NCBI GenBank assembly: GCA_903895255.1 | Contig: CAITTG010000129.1 | Span: forward strand, 1 to 40,305 | Reading direction: 5' to 3' | Source of the DNA: an uncultured Verrucomicrobia subdivision 3 bacterium | Lineage (GTDB): Bacteria > Verrucomicrobiota > Verrucomicrobiia > Limisphaerales > UBA11358 | Length of the DNA stretch: 40,305 bases | Shown here: one piece after another, positions 17,699-25,436 of the stretch | How positions within the stretch are numbered: the first letter of the stretch is position 1 | Layout: each line of letters opens with the position of its first letter | The notes under the pieces: generated by a model | Told to the model about the DNA's origin: nothing | Seen by the model: the letters and a program-made list of their open reading frames with translations, nothing else | Database searches by the model: none | Position numbers and translations under genes: made by a program

Positions 17699-18487
17699 AT
17701 GTCGCTAACGCTTACGTTTTTGGGTTCGGGCACGTCGCAGGGGGTGCCGTTGATCGGGGTGGAGTATCCGCCGGAATTCCTGGCGAATCCGAAGAACTGG
17801 CGCACCCGGCCGTCCATCCATGTGGCTACGGAGGCGGTGCAGTTCGTGGTGGACACGCCGCCGGATTTCCGGATGCAATGCCTGCGGGAGAACCTGCGGT
17901 CGCTGGACGCGGTGATTTTCACGCATTCCCACGCGGACCACATCATGGGGTTGGACGATTGCCGGCGGTTTTGCGATTTGCGGGGCGAAAAAGCCCTGCC
18001 GGTTTACGCCAACGAGGCCACCATGAACGACTTGCGGCGCGTGTTCATTTACGCGTTTCACAACGGTCCGTGGCCGAAGGGCTATTTTATTCCCGAACCG
18101 CACATTGTGACCGGGCCGTTCACGCTGGGGGATTTGACGGTGACCCCGCTGACCCTGCCGCATGGCCGGATTAATGTGAACGGGTATTTGTTTGAGCAAG
18201 GCGGGCGGAAGCGGCTGGCGTATTTGAGTGATTGCAAGGAGGTTCCCGAAGCGGCGCTGGCGGCGGTGCGGGGGGTGGAGATCGCCGTGCTGGATGCGCT
18301 GCGGTACAAGCCGCATCCAACGCACATGTGCCTGGATGAGGCGCTGACGGCGGCGCGGCGGATCGGTGCGGGGCAGACGTTTTTCACCCATCTGACGCAT
18401 GATTATGATCATGACAAGGCCCAGGCGGAGCTGCCGGAGGGGGTGCGGTTCGCGTGGGATGGGTTGAAGATCAGGCTTGGGGCTTGA
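17699..18487 (+). CDS. Metallo-beta-lactamase-fold hydrolase (PhnP-like)
   Basis: A 262-residue metallohydrolase. The N-terminus MSLTLTFLGSGTSQGVPLIG and the metal motif THSHADH (His76, His78, Asp80, His81) fit the PhnP / RNase Z-like branch of the superfamily. Further ligands are probably the His of LPHGRINVNG, the Asp of LSDCKEVP and a His in FFTHLTHDYDH. PhnP itself is a cyclic-phosphate phosphodiesterase, and many relatives are annotated only as MBL-fold hydrolases, so the substrate is unknown. The ATG at 17699 is the true start: the 151 upstream in-frame codons run antisense through recN and contain no domain. Confidence 0.85.
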   Translation: MSLTLTFLGSGTSQGVPLIGVEYPPEFLANPKNWRTRPSIHVATEAVQFVVDTPPDFRMQCLRENLRSLDAVIFTHSHADHIMGLDDCRRFCDLRGEKALPVYANEATMNDLRRVFIYAFHNGPWPKGYFIPEPHIVTGPFTLGDLTVTPLTLPHGRINVNGYLFEQGGRKRLAYLSDCKEVPEAALAAVRGVEIAVLDALRYKPHPTHMCLDEALTAARRIGAGQTFFTHLTHDYDHDKAQAELPEGVRFAWDGLKIRLGA

Positions 18488-18603
18488 GGCGCGGGGCGTG
18501 GGGCGTCAGGAAAGCGGATGGTTTTTACGGGTAACCCTTTCGCGGGACTTGACATCCCGGGTTTATTTTCCACCATCAGGTGCTGGTGCACGCCAGTCAA
18601 AAA

Positions 18604-19623
18604 ATGAGTTTCACGAAGTTTAACATTAAAAACGAGTTCCGCTACGAAATCGTCCGCAAGATTTTCGAGGGCGGCATGGGCATTGTTTACGAAGGTGAGC
18701 AGCACGGCGCTCGTGACTTCGTCAAACGCGTGGCGATCAAGGTGATTCGCCCGAGTTTTGCGAGCCAGAAAATGTTCATCGAGAACTTCATCGGCGAGGC
18801 GAAACTCGTGGCGGACTTGATCCACACGAACATCGTGCAAACGTATCACCTGGGCGAGGACAACGGCATCTGTTTCATCGCCATGGAGCTGATCCGGGGC
18901 GTTAATCTGGAACAGTTTACCCATCAATTGACCGAAAAGCACAAGGTGCTGCCCAAGGAACTGGCCGTCTTCATCACCAGCCGCGTGGCGCGCGGGCTGG
19001 CCTACGCGCACGGGAAAACCGACCGCGATGGCAAGCCGCTGGGCATTGTGCATCGCGATGTAAGTTTCAAAAACATCATGATCGCGTTTGAGGGCGATGT
19101 GAAACTGACGGATTTTGGCATCGCCAAGGCCCGGGGATTTCTGACCGACCAGGAGGGCGAGGTCGTGGCGGGGAAAGCGGATTCCATGAGCCCCGAGCAG
19201 GCGGACTTTCAAATCACGGACAAGCGCTCCGACCTGTTTTCCACCGGGGTGGTCCTGTCGAGTCTGCTGCTGGGACGCAATATTTTCAAAGGCGAAACGG
19301 CCGAGGAATCCCGCCAGCGCATTCTGAACCAGCCGATCCCGGATTTTCGGGCAATGGATAACCGGATTGACGACAAATTAAACGATATCCTTCATCACTG
19401 TCTCGCCCGTGACCTTTCCCGGCGCTACGCCACGGCAGAACAATTGATGTTTGATTTGGAGTACTACATCTACCACGACGGTTATGGTCCCACCAACGAG
19501 ACCCTGGGTAAATTCATCCGCGAACTCTTTGGCCAGGACGTGGGTCGCGTCAAGTCGAACCAGACCGTGGAGAAGACAATGCTCTTGGAATCCTCGGCGG
19601 TGTTGAAAAATCGCAAACCTTGA
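18604..19623 (+). CDS. Hanks-type serine/threonine protein kinase
   Basis: A 339-residue cytosolic eukaryotic-like kinase with no transmembrane helix. Seen in order: glycine loop FEGGMGIVYEG (21-31), catalytic Lys46 in VAIKVI, helix-C Glu65, HRD at 150-152 with Asn157 (HRDVSFKN), DFG at 170-172, and SMSPEQ (194-199) for the usual xMSPE. The catalytic loop has Val-Ser-Phe-Lys where classical kinases have Leu-Lys-Pro-x, a variant common in bacterial kinases of the myxobacterial type. The last 60 residues are polar and end in NRKP, with Thr/Ser that might be autophosphorylated. The ATG at 18604 is favoured over a GTG at 18580. A TTGACA at 18549-18554 lacks a good -10. No cognate phosphatase is nearby. 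Confidence 0.9.
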   Translation: MSFTKFNIKNEFRYEIVRKIFEGGMGIVYEGEQHGARDFVKRVAIKVIRPSFASQKMFIENFIGEAKLVADLIHTNIVQTYHLGEDNGICFIAMELIRGVNLEQFTHQLTEKHKVLPKELAVFITSRVARGLAYAHGKTDRDGKPLGIVHRDVSFKNIMIAFEGDVKLTDFGIAKARGFLTDQEGEVVAGKADSMSPEQADFQITDKRSDLFSTGVVLSSLLLGRNIFKGETAEESRQRILNQPIPDFRAMDNRIDDKLNDILHHCLARDLSRRYATAEQLMFDLEYYIYHDGYGPTNETLGKFIRELFGQDVGRVKSNQTVEKTMLLESSAVLKNRKP

Positions 19624-19637
19624 TTATAGTCTGAGGC

Positions 19638-20537
19638 ATGAAAGCTTTTGATTCCGGGGCGGTCAAACTGGGCCTGATTCAATCCTCCTGCGCGGCTGAG
19701 CCCGGGGAGAATTTGCGCAAAACCGTGGCCTTGGTGGAAAAAGCCGCGCGGCAGGGCGCGCAAATCATTTGTACCCAGGAATTATTTCGGTCCCAATACT
19801 TTTGCCAGAGTGAGGATCATGCCCATTTCAAACTGGCGGAGACCATCCCGGGGCCCAGCACGGAGGCCTTCCAAAAAATTGCCAAAAAGCACGGGGTGGT
19901 GATTGTGGCTTCGTTGTTCGAGAAACGCGCCGCCGGGTTGTATCACAACACGGCGGTGGTGATCGATGCGGACGGCACGCTGCTCGGGCGGTATCGCAAG
20001 ATGCACATTCCGGACGATCCGTTGTTCTACGAGAAATTTTATTTTACCCCGGGCGACCTGGGGTTCAAGGCGTGGGACACGCGTTTTGGCCGGATTGGTG
20101 TTTTGGTTTGCTGGGACCAGTGGTATCCCGAGGCGGCCCGGCTCACCGCGCTGCAGGGCGCGCAAATTTTGTTTTATCCCACGGCCATCGGCTGGCATCC
20201 GTCGGAAAAAGCCAAATACGGCGAACGGCAGCACGACGCCTGGGAGGTTATCCAGCGCAGTCATGCGGTTGCAAACGGCTGTTACGTGGCGTCCGTGAAC
20301 CGAATTGGGCATGAGACGATTGCGGGGGTGGGCGGGGACGGCTTGGAATTTTGGGGCCAGAGCTTTGTGGCGGGCACCTCCGGGGAAATCCTGGCGCGGG
20401 CCTCGGTGGACCGGGAAGAAATACTGATTGTGCCGATTGATCTTGCCAACGTGGACACCTCCCGGACTCATTGGCCGTTCCTGCGCGACCGGCGGATTGA
20501 TGCCTACGATAATTTGACGAAGCGGTTTGTGGATTGA
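19638..20537 (+). CDS. aguB: N-carbamoylputrescine amidase
   Basis: A 299-residue carbon-nitrogen hydrolase that converts N-carbamoylputrescine to putrescine, CO2 and ammonia, the last step of the agmatine deiminase route to polyamines. The nitrilase-fold Glu-Lys-Cys triad is Glu48 (CTQELF), Lys121 (YRKMHIPDD) and Cys158 (LVCWDQWYPE). Specific AguB-like stretches are LFRSQYFCQ, FYEKFYFTPGD, TAIGWHPSE and the C-terminal THWPFLRDRRIDAY. It lies 14 nt after the kinase gene. The usual partner, agmatine deiminase (aguA), is not in this window. Confidence 0.93.
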   Translation: MKAFDSGAVKLGLIQSSCAAEPGENLRKTVALVEKAARQGAQIICTQELFRSQYFCQSEDHAHFKLAETIPGPSTEAFQKIAKKHGVVIVASLFEKRAAGLYHNTAVVIDADGTLLGRYRKMHIPDDPLFYEKFYFTPGDLGFKAWDTRFGRIGVLVCWDQWYPEAARLTALQGAQILFYPTAIGWHPSEKAKYGERQHDAWEVIQRSHAVANGCYVASVNRIGHETIAGVGGDGLEFWGQSFVAGTSGEILARASVDREEILIVPIDLANVDTSRTHWPFLRDRRIDAYDNLTKRFVD

Positions 20538-20554
20538 GCCGCTTGACGCCGCGG

Positions 20555-21112
20555 TTATCGTTTCAGCAAGTCCGTCACGACCACCTCGGCATCGGGAAAT
20601 GCTTGCGGAGCAGCCGCGCCCATTCGCACCAAGGTTTTACTGGCATAGCCGGTGAAATGAGGGTCACGGTAAATCTCAAGGCAGTCCTCGTTAAGGTTTA
20701 CAATCCAAACTTCACAAACACCCGCCCGGCCGTAGGCGGGCAGTTTCTCCACACGATCGGCTTCCAACGTGGAATCCGCGACCTCAACCAATAAGAAAAC
20801 ATCCTCTGGGCGGGGATGGTTGCGGGTGTATTCGTGAGCCGCGGGTTTGAGCAACATCACATCTGGTTGGGGCTGGGGATAATCATCCAAATGCAGCGGA
20901 TTCTGCGGCCAGACGAGCCATCGCTGCTGGGATAATGCATTGAATATACGCATCAAACGGCTGACAACGCCTCCGTGAAATGGACCAATGGGGGACATAT
21001 CAACGATTTCTCCATTCAACAACTCCACCCGGGCATCTTCCCGCAGCACACCTGTCCCCGCCATGCGGTGATATTCCCTCACGCTAAAGCGATGTTTAGT
21101 CTGGGCGACCAT
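20555..21112 (-). CDS. Uma2 family (DUF820) putative endonuclease
   Basis: A 185-residue protein of the Uma2/DUF820 family, predicted to have a PD-(D/E)xK nuclease fold. Candidate catalytic residues are Asp84 (QPDVMLL), Glu110 (LLVEVADST) and Lys123 (EKLPAYG), in the normal order, with the typical N-terminal FSVREYHRMAGTG and RVELLNGEIVDMSPIG. These genes are abundant in cyanobacteria and some Verrucomicrobiota or Planctomycetes; biological roles are mostly unknown. I prefer the ATG at 21112, which gives the normal N-terminus; an ATG at 21139 would add nine residues. It converges on aguB, 17 nt away. Confidence 0.88.
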   Translation of the reverse strand: MVAQTKHRFSVREYHRMAGTGVLREDARVELLNGEIVDMSPIGPFHGGVVSRLMRIFNALSQQRWLVWPQNPLHLDDYPQPQPDVMLLKPAAHEYTRNHPRPEDVFLLVEVADSTLEADRVEKLPAYGRAGVCEVWIVNLNEDCLEIYRDPHFTGYASKTLVRMGAAAPQAFPDAEVVVTDLLKR

Positions 21113-21211
21113 GGAGGTGAATCTACCCCCTCCAGCCATTTATGGCAAACGTCTTTCCTTGGCTGGAATTCTTTTGGCAAAAAACCATGGACCGCTCTAC
21201 TATTCGGGTAA

Positions 21212-21406
21212 ATGAGAGCAACCGACATCATTGCGAAAATAATGACGCTGCCAGCGGTTCAGCGGGCAAAAGTCTTGCGATTTGTGAACGAGGTAATCCG
21301 TCGCATTGAGGATCTGGTGGACAATCGCACGGCGGAAAAAGCTCTCAAGGAACCGGGAGAAAATAATCCCTGGCAAGTTGCCCGTAAAAAACTGGGCTGG
21401 GCATGA
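21212..21406 (+). CDS. Small antitoxin-like protein
   Basis: A 64-residue, mostly helical, charged protein. The start MRATDIIAKIMTLPAVQRAK and the C-terminus NPWQVARKKLGWA resemble small addiction-module antitoxins, whose tails often contain a PWxxxKxxLG-like motif that binds the toxin. No toxin ORF follows: the next gene, 25 nt downstream, is a sugar-nucleotide-type reductase. It is divergent from the Uma2 gene, with 99 nt between starts. The assignment is similarity by eye only; it may be an orphan antitoxin or an unrelated small regulator. No clear ribosome-binding site is seen. Confidence 0.55.
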   Translation: MRATDIIAKIMTLPAVQRAKVLRFVNEVIRRIEDLVDNRTAEKALKEPGENNPWQVARKKLGWA

Positions 21407-21431
21407 GTTTGGATTGTTTCGATAATCCCAC

Positions 21432-22310
21432 ATGACCACAGCCTCCGAAACCAAACCCCTTGCTTGGATCACCGGTGCCGGTGGTTTGCTGGGGAGCTAC
21501 CTCCTGCAAACCGCGGCGGAGTTCGCGCCGGGCTGGCGGTTGCGGGGCCTGACCCGCGCGCAGTTTGACTTGCTGGATTTTGCCGCGCTCGAACGGGAAT
21601 TTTTAAAGGATGCTCCCGGTTTGGTCATCCATTGCGCTGCCGTGAGCACGGTGGCCGAGGCCAAGGCCAATCCCACCCTGGCCCAACAAGTGAATGTGGA
21701 ACTCACCCGGATGCTGGCCGGGCTGGCGGCGACGGTTCCTTTCGTGTTTTTTTCCACGGACCTGATTTTTGACGGCCGGCGCGGAAATTATCGGGAAACC
21801 GACCCGGCGAACCCGTTGCATCTGTACGGGGAGACGAAGGCGGCGGGCGAACAGCTCGTGTTGCGCAACCCCCGGCATTTGGTGTTGCGCACCTCGATTA
21901 ATGGCGGGACTTCCCGCACCGGCAACCGGGGGTTCAACGAACAACTGCGTCAGGCCTTGCAAAAAGGGCAGGGGATGACGTTGTTTACCGATGAGTTTCG
22001 CTCGCCCATCGCGGCGCGGGAAACCATCCGGGTGCTGTGGGAGCTGGTCCATAAAAACAGCGGCGGGTTGTTCAATGTGGCCGGGGCCGACCGGTTGTCA
22101 CGCTGGCAGATTGGGCAGTTGTTGATTCAGCGCTGGCCGGAATTGCTGGCCAAAATCAACGACATCAAGCCGGGATCGGCCAAAGATTTTCCCGGTCCAC
22201 CCCGCGCTTTGGACACCTCGCTGGATTTGGCCAAGCTGCAAGCCGTGTTGACCACCCCCATCCCGGGTCTGGCGGCCTGGCTGGCAGCGCATCCGCATGA
22301 ACCCTTCTGA
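21432..22310 (+). CDS. RmlD-like dTDP-4-dehydrorhamnose reductase family protein
   Basis: A 292-residue extended short-chain dehydrogenase. The nucleotide-binding motif GAGGLLG is at residues 15-21, the Ser/Thr of FFSTD is near 108-109 and the catalytic pair YxxxK is Tyr132-Lys136 (LYGETKAAGE). HCAAVSTVAEAKANP and NVAGADRLSRWQIGQLL match the RmlD substrate-binding family. True RmlD acts with rmlA, rmlB and rmlC, none of which is here, so the substrate may be another nucleotide sugar or a different carbonyl compound. The gene overlaps gluQ by 14 nt. Confidence 0.82.
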   Translation: MTTASETKPLAWITGAGGLLGSYLLQTAAEFAPGWRLRGLTRAQFDLLDFAALEREFLKDAPGLVIHCAAVSTVAEAKANPTLAQQVNVELTRMLAGLAATVPFVFFSTDLIFDGRRGNYRETDPANPLHLYGETKAAGEQLVLRNPRHLVLRTSINGGTSRTGNRGFNEQLRQALQKGQGMTLFTDEFRSPIAARETIRVLWELVHKNSGGLFNVAGADRLSRWQIGQLLIQRWPELLAKINDIKPGSAKDFPGPPRALDTSLDLAKLQAVLTTPIPGLAAWLAAHPHEPF

Positions 22311-23124
22311 GGGCAGCTATCGCGGCCGGCTGGCGCCTTCGCCGACGGGTTATTTGCATCTGGGCCATGCGCGGACTTTTTGGACGGCCCAACAGCGGGC
22401 CCGGGCGAACCAGGGCACTTTGATCTTGCGGAACGATGACCTCGACGGGGCGCGCTGCCGGCCGGAATTTGTCGCGGCCATGTTGGAGGATATGCGTTGG
22501 TTTGGGCTGGCTTGGGAGGAAGGGCCGGATTGCGGCGGTCCGCATGGTCCGTATGCGCAAAGCGCACGGCACGAGATTTACCGCCACGCCCTGGAGCAGT
22601 TGCGCGCCGGCAATTTTATTTACCCCTGCACCTGCTCGCGCAAAGACATCCAGGCTGCCAGCCGGGCGCCGCATGCCGCCGAGGATGATGAGCCCATTTA
22701 TCCCGGGACCTGCCGACACCGGACCATGGCGGTGGCTGGCCAGCGCTACTCCTGGCGGTTCCGGGTGCCGGATGGCGAGGTCATTGGCTTTAAGGATGTT
22801 AATTTGGGTCCGCAGCAATTCGTGGCGGGCCGGGATTTCGGTGATTTCATAGTGTGGCGGCACGATGATGTGCCGGCCTACCAACTGGCCTGCGCAGTGG
22901 ATGACGCGGCCATGGGCATCACGGAGGTGGTGCGCGGGGCGGATTTGTTAATGAGCACGGCCCGGCAATTACTGCTCTACCGGGCATTGGGTCTGAATCC
23001 GCCAGGCTTTTATCACTGCAAGTTGCTGCTGGATGAGACGGGTAAACGTCTGGCTAAGCGCCACGATGCCTTGAGCTTGCGAGCCTTGCGTCAGGCGGGT
23101 AAAAGCCCGGAATTACTTCGCTGA
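22297..23124 (+). CDS. gluQ: Glutamyl-Q tRNA(Asp) synthetase
   Basis: A 275-residue truncated paralogue of glutamyl-tRNA synthetase lacking the anticodon-binding domain. It attaches glutamate to queuosine 34 of tRNA(Asp). Seen are GRLAPSPTGYLHLGHA (residues 10-25) with the HIGH-class motif HLGH, the acidic NDDLDGARC segment, a probable zinc site formed by CTCSRKD and YPGTCR, and KRLAKRHD in place of KMSKS. The start overlaps the end of the reductase gene, which suggests coupled translation, and the ATG gives the expected N-terminus. After the stop, CCGGGC-ggtttaaatta-GCCCGG at about 23140-23163 is a hairpin but is followed by A-rich rather than T-rich sequence on the plus strand. Confidence 0.92.
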   Translation: MNPSEGSYRGRLAPSPTGYLHLGHARTFWTAQQRARANQGTLILRNDDLDGARCRPEFVAAMLEDMRWFGLAWEEGPDCGGPHGPYAQSARHEIYRHALEQLRAGNFIYPCTCSRKDIQAASRAPHAAEDDEPIYPGTCRHRTMAVAGQRYSWRFRVPDGEVIGFKDVNLGPQQFVAGRDFGDFIVWRHDDVPAYQLACAVDDAAMGITEVVRGADLLMSTARQLLLYRALGLNPPGFYHCKLLLDETGKRLAKRHDALSLRALRQAGKSPELLR

Positions 23125-23189
23125 AAGTAAGCTAATCCCGGGCGGTTTAAATTAGCCCGGCTTAATCAAAAAAAAGTTAAAAAAGGCTT

Positions 23190-23203
23190 GTGAAAAATTT
23201 CAC
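23190..23203. promoter_or_regulatory. Perfect palindrome upstream of the atp operon
   Basis: GTGAAA-AA-TTTCAC, a 14-nt perfect inverted repeat with 6-nt arms, lies 79 nt before the likely atpB start in an AT-rich leader. Its shape is that of a dimeric-regulator operator. TTGACA at 23226-23231 follows but lacks a matching -10. Function is inferred from position only. Confidence 0.35.
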
Positions 23204-23281
23204 GATGGGGCAAATTTTCCGCTCTTTGACACTGCTCGGTTTAACTACCGTGGCCATTCGTGTCGCTTGGAATCGAAACTT

Positions 23282-24217
23282 GTGAATAAATTTGGTAAAA
23301 TGTCGATGTGCATTGCGTTGTTGCTGGCCCTGTTTACCTTGGGTTCAGCGGCGGTGGCGGCTGCGCCGGCCGGTGCGGCGCCCGCGGCGGAGGCGGCTTC
23401 GCAAATTTCCCAAAGTTCGGAAACGGTTTTTAATCTTGGCCCGCTGCCCGTGACCAACGCCATGATTGCCACTTGGATTGTGGTGGCCATTATCATTCTG
23501 GTGGTGCGGCTCACCACGTGGAAGGTGACGGAGATCCCTTCCCGGGGTCAAAATCTGATGGAGGCTATTTTTGAGGGCTGGGAAGGTTTGATGGCGAATG
23601 TGCTGGAGCCCAAGGTGGTTCGCTGGGTGTTTCCGTTCGGCACCACGTTCTTTTTGTTTATTGTGGTCGCCAATCTCATGGATTTGGTGCCCGGGGTGGG
23701 CAGTATTGGCTGGGGTGTATCCGATCCTGACAGCTCGCTTCCTCACGCGATCAAGGACGCCAGTATTCCCATGCTGCGCCCACCGACAACCGACGCCAAC
23801 TTGACCGTGGCGATGTCCCTGATCTTTTTCGTGATGAGTCTTTATTGGGCGGTGAAATACAACGGTTTTGTCGGCCTCTTCAAACATGTGTTTGGCGTGA
23901 AGGTGGAAACTAACAAATGGGGTTATCTGCCCCTCCTGTTGTTGTTTCTGTTCATTGGCGTCATGGAATCATTCTCGATTCTCTTCATTCGTCCGGTGGC
24001 GCTCGCCTTGCGTCTTTACGGCAATATTTTTGGCGGTGAGAGCATGCTCACCATGGCCATGTCGCAGAAGTCGGTTTTCATGGCGGTGCTGCTGGCGCTG
24101 CCGGGTTACTTTTTTGAAGTGGTGGTCTGTCTGTTGCAGGCCTTTGTGTTTGCCATGTTGTCCGTGGCGTTTGTGGGCACCCTGTGCACCCACGCGGATG
24201 AGGAACACGGCCACTGA
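23282..24217 (+). CDS. atpB: F0F1 ATP synthase subunit a
   Basis: A roughly 311-residue integral membrane subunit that forms the proton half-channels beside the c-ring. The essential arginine is Arg244 in LALRLYGNIFGGE, and Gln287 in LLQAFVFAML corresponds to the conserved Gln of the last helix. An N-terminal hydrophobic segment then an Ala/Pro-rich stretch (APAGAAPAAEAAS) resemble a signal peptide, as in several Bacteroidetes and Verrucomicrobia a-subunits. The start is uncertain: TTG 23267, GTG 23282 and ATG 23300 are all in frame. I prefer GTG 23282 because VNKFGK gives a basic n-region. No atpI precedes it; it opens the eight-gene atpBEFHAGDC operon. Confidence 0.93.
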   Translation: MNKFGKMSMCIALLLALFTLGSAAVAAAPAGAAPAAEAASQISQSSETVFNLGPLPVTNAMIATWIVVAIIILVVRLTTWKVTEIPSRGQNLMEAIFEGWEGLMANVLEPKVVRWVFPFGTTFFLFIVVANLMDLVPGVGSIGWGVSDPDSSLPHAIKDASIPMLRPPTTDANLTVAMSLIFFVMSLYWAVKYNGFVGLFKHVFGVKVETNKWGYLPLLLLFLFIGVMESFSILFIRPVALALRLYGNIFGGESMLTMAMSQKSVFMAVLLALPGYFFEVVVCLLQAFVFAMLSVAFVGTLCTHADEEHGH

Positions 24218-24294
24218 TTTAATAAATTTTGCCGGCCGGACGACCCTTGGGTGCTGGTGGCGATAAACTGAAACCATAAATAAAGATAAAGCGT

Positions 24295-24498
24295 ATGATG
24301 CTCGGAGAAATCACAGGTAATATTCACATCGGTCTGGCCTTCGGTGGCGCGGCCATCGGCATCGGCATCGCCGCGGCCGGCGGTGTCATGGCCATCGGCC
24401 GTAATCCTGGTGCGTTCGGCAAAGTCTTCACGACGATGTTGATCGGCATGGCGCTGGCCGAAGGGCTCGCGATTCTGGCCTGGATCGTTGTTCACTAA
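24295..24498 (+). CDS. atpE: F0F1 ATP synthase subunit c
   Basis: A 67-residue proteolipid with two helices: a glycine-rich first helix (GGAAIGIGIAAAGG, about 17-30) and a second carrying the ion-binding carboxylate Glu56 (MALAEGLAIL). The polar loop is GRNPGAFGK (35-43), with Arg36-Asn37-Pro38 in place of the common Arg-Gln-Pro. Position 57 is Gly rather than Ser/Thr and helix 1 lacks the sodium-coordinating Gln, so it should bind protons. It is shorter than the usual 70-85 residues, with a brief N-terminus. Two adjacent ATG codons (24295, 24298) could start it. Confidence 0.93.
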   Translation: MMLGEITGNIHIGLAFGGAAIGIGIAAAGGVMAIGRNPGAFGKVFTTMLIGMALAEGLAILAWIVVH

Positions 24499-24507
24499 GC
24501 CACGTTT

Positions 24508-24996
24508 ATGATCCAGGTGCTTGGCATTGAGTGGGTAAAATTGATCGCCCAACTGGTCAATTTCTCCCTGGTGCTTTTGGTGTTGTGGAAGCTGGCTTAC
24601 AAGCCGGTTTTCGCCATGCTCGAAGCGCGTCGGCAGAAAATCGTGGAAGGTCTGGCCAACGCGGAGAAAATCAAGGCGGACCTGGCCCGAACCGAGCTCG
24701 AACGCCAGAAAACCCTGGCGGACGCGGGGGAACTGGCCAACAAGATTATTGCGGACGCCCGGGCGGCCGCGGTGCGGGTGACCGAGCAGGAATCCCAAAA
24801 AGCCATTGCCGCCGCCGAGCATATTATTGCCAAGGCGCGGGAGGCCGCGGCCCAGGAACGCGCGCAAATGCTCGCGGACCTGAAGCGCGAAGTGGTCCGG
24901 CTCGTGGTGCAAACCACCACGACCGTCACTGGCAAGATCTTGACGCCCGAGGATCAGCGCCGGCTGGCCGAGGAATCCCAGAAGCAACTGGCGTGA
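24508..24996 (+). CDS. atpF: F0F1 ATP synthase subunit b
   Basis: A 162-residue peripheral-stalk subunit: one N-terminal membrane helix (about residues 9-27, AQLVNFSLVLLVLWKLAYKP) then a long charged amphipathic helix with Ala-rich heptads to the end, which dimerises and holds the catalytic head against rotation. The Lys-Pro after the helix and the ARRQKIVEGL segment are typical. Nine nt separate it from atpE, and 38 nt from the short delta gene. Only one b-type gene is present in the operon, so the stalk is presumably a b2 homodimer. Confidence 0.93.
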   Translation: MIQVLGIEWVKLIAQLVNFSLVLLVLWKLAYKPVFAMLEARRQKIVEGLANAEKIKADLARTELERQKTLADAGELANKIIADARAAAVRVTEQESQKAIAAAEHIIAKAREAAAQERAQMLADLKREVVRLVVQTTTTVTGKILTPEDQRRLAEESQKQLA

Positions 24997-25034
24997 ACGC
25001 CTGCGCCGCTCCATCCAACCGCATTTAACCGGAA

Positions 25035-25427
25035 ATGAAAATCTCCAAGAAAAGTCAGCGCGAGGCCCGGCAGTTGTTTCGCAACTGCCAGTCCAACGGT
25101 CTGCTGGATGAAAACCGCGTGCGGCAGACGGTCGCGTTGCTGGTGGAGAAAAAGCCGCGCGGTTATGCCGGCATTTTGTCCCGGATGCACCGCCTGGTGA
25201 AGCTGGACCTGGAACAGCATGCCGCGCGGGTGGAGAGCGCCACGCCGCTCGCGGAGGATGTCCAGGCTGAGTTGCAAAAGCGCCTGGAAGGGGTTTATGG
25301 CACCGGTCTGACCATTGCCTTTTCGGTCAATCCCGCCCTCCTGGGCGGCTTGCGCATCCGGGTGGGCAGTGACCTGTATGATGGCAGCGTGAAAAACCGT
25401 TTGGAGAAATTAGAGCAAAATTTTTAA
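25035..25427 (+). CDS. atpH: F0F1 ATP synthase subunit delta, short form
   Basis: A 130-residue delta (OSCP-like) subunit that links the b stalk to the top of the alpha-beta hexamer. The family C-terminus is clear: NPALLGGLRIRVGSDLYDGS near residues 103-122, then VKNRLEKLEQNF. Typical delta subunits have 175-185 residues with a six-helix N-terminal domain that binds alpha; here only about 85 residues precede the C-terminal domain, and their start MKISKKSQREARQLFRNCQS is highly basic. The N-terminal domain must be reduced. The reading frame is intact from a sensible ATG and no upstream extension in frame looks like a lost part. Confidence 0.88.
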   Translation: MKISKKSQREARQLFRNCQSNGLLDENRVRQTVALLVEKKPRGYAGILSRMHRLVKLDLEQHAARVESATPLAEDVQAELQKRLEGVYGTGLTIAFSVNPALLGGLRIRVGSDLYDGSVKNRLEKLEQNF

Positions 25428-25436
25428 TCGGATACT

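Noticed and set aside
18549..18554. TTGACA upstream of the kinase gene as a promoter
   Set aside because: At 16-18 nt spacing there is only CACCAT/ACCATC/CCATCA, none close to a -10 element.
23226..23231. TTGACA before atpB as the operon promoter
   Set aside because: The nearest -10-like sequence (TTAACT) is only 10 nt away, which is too close for sigma-70.
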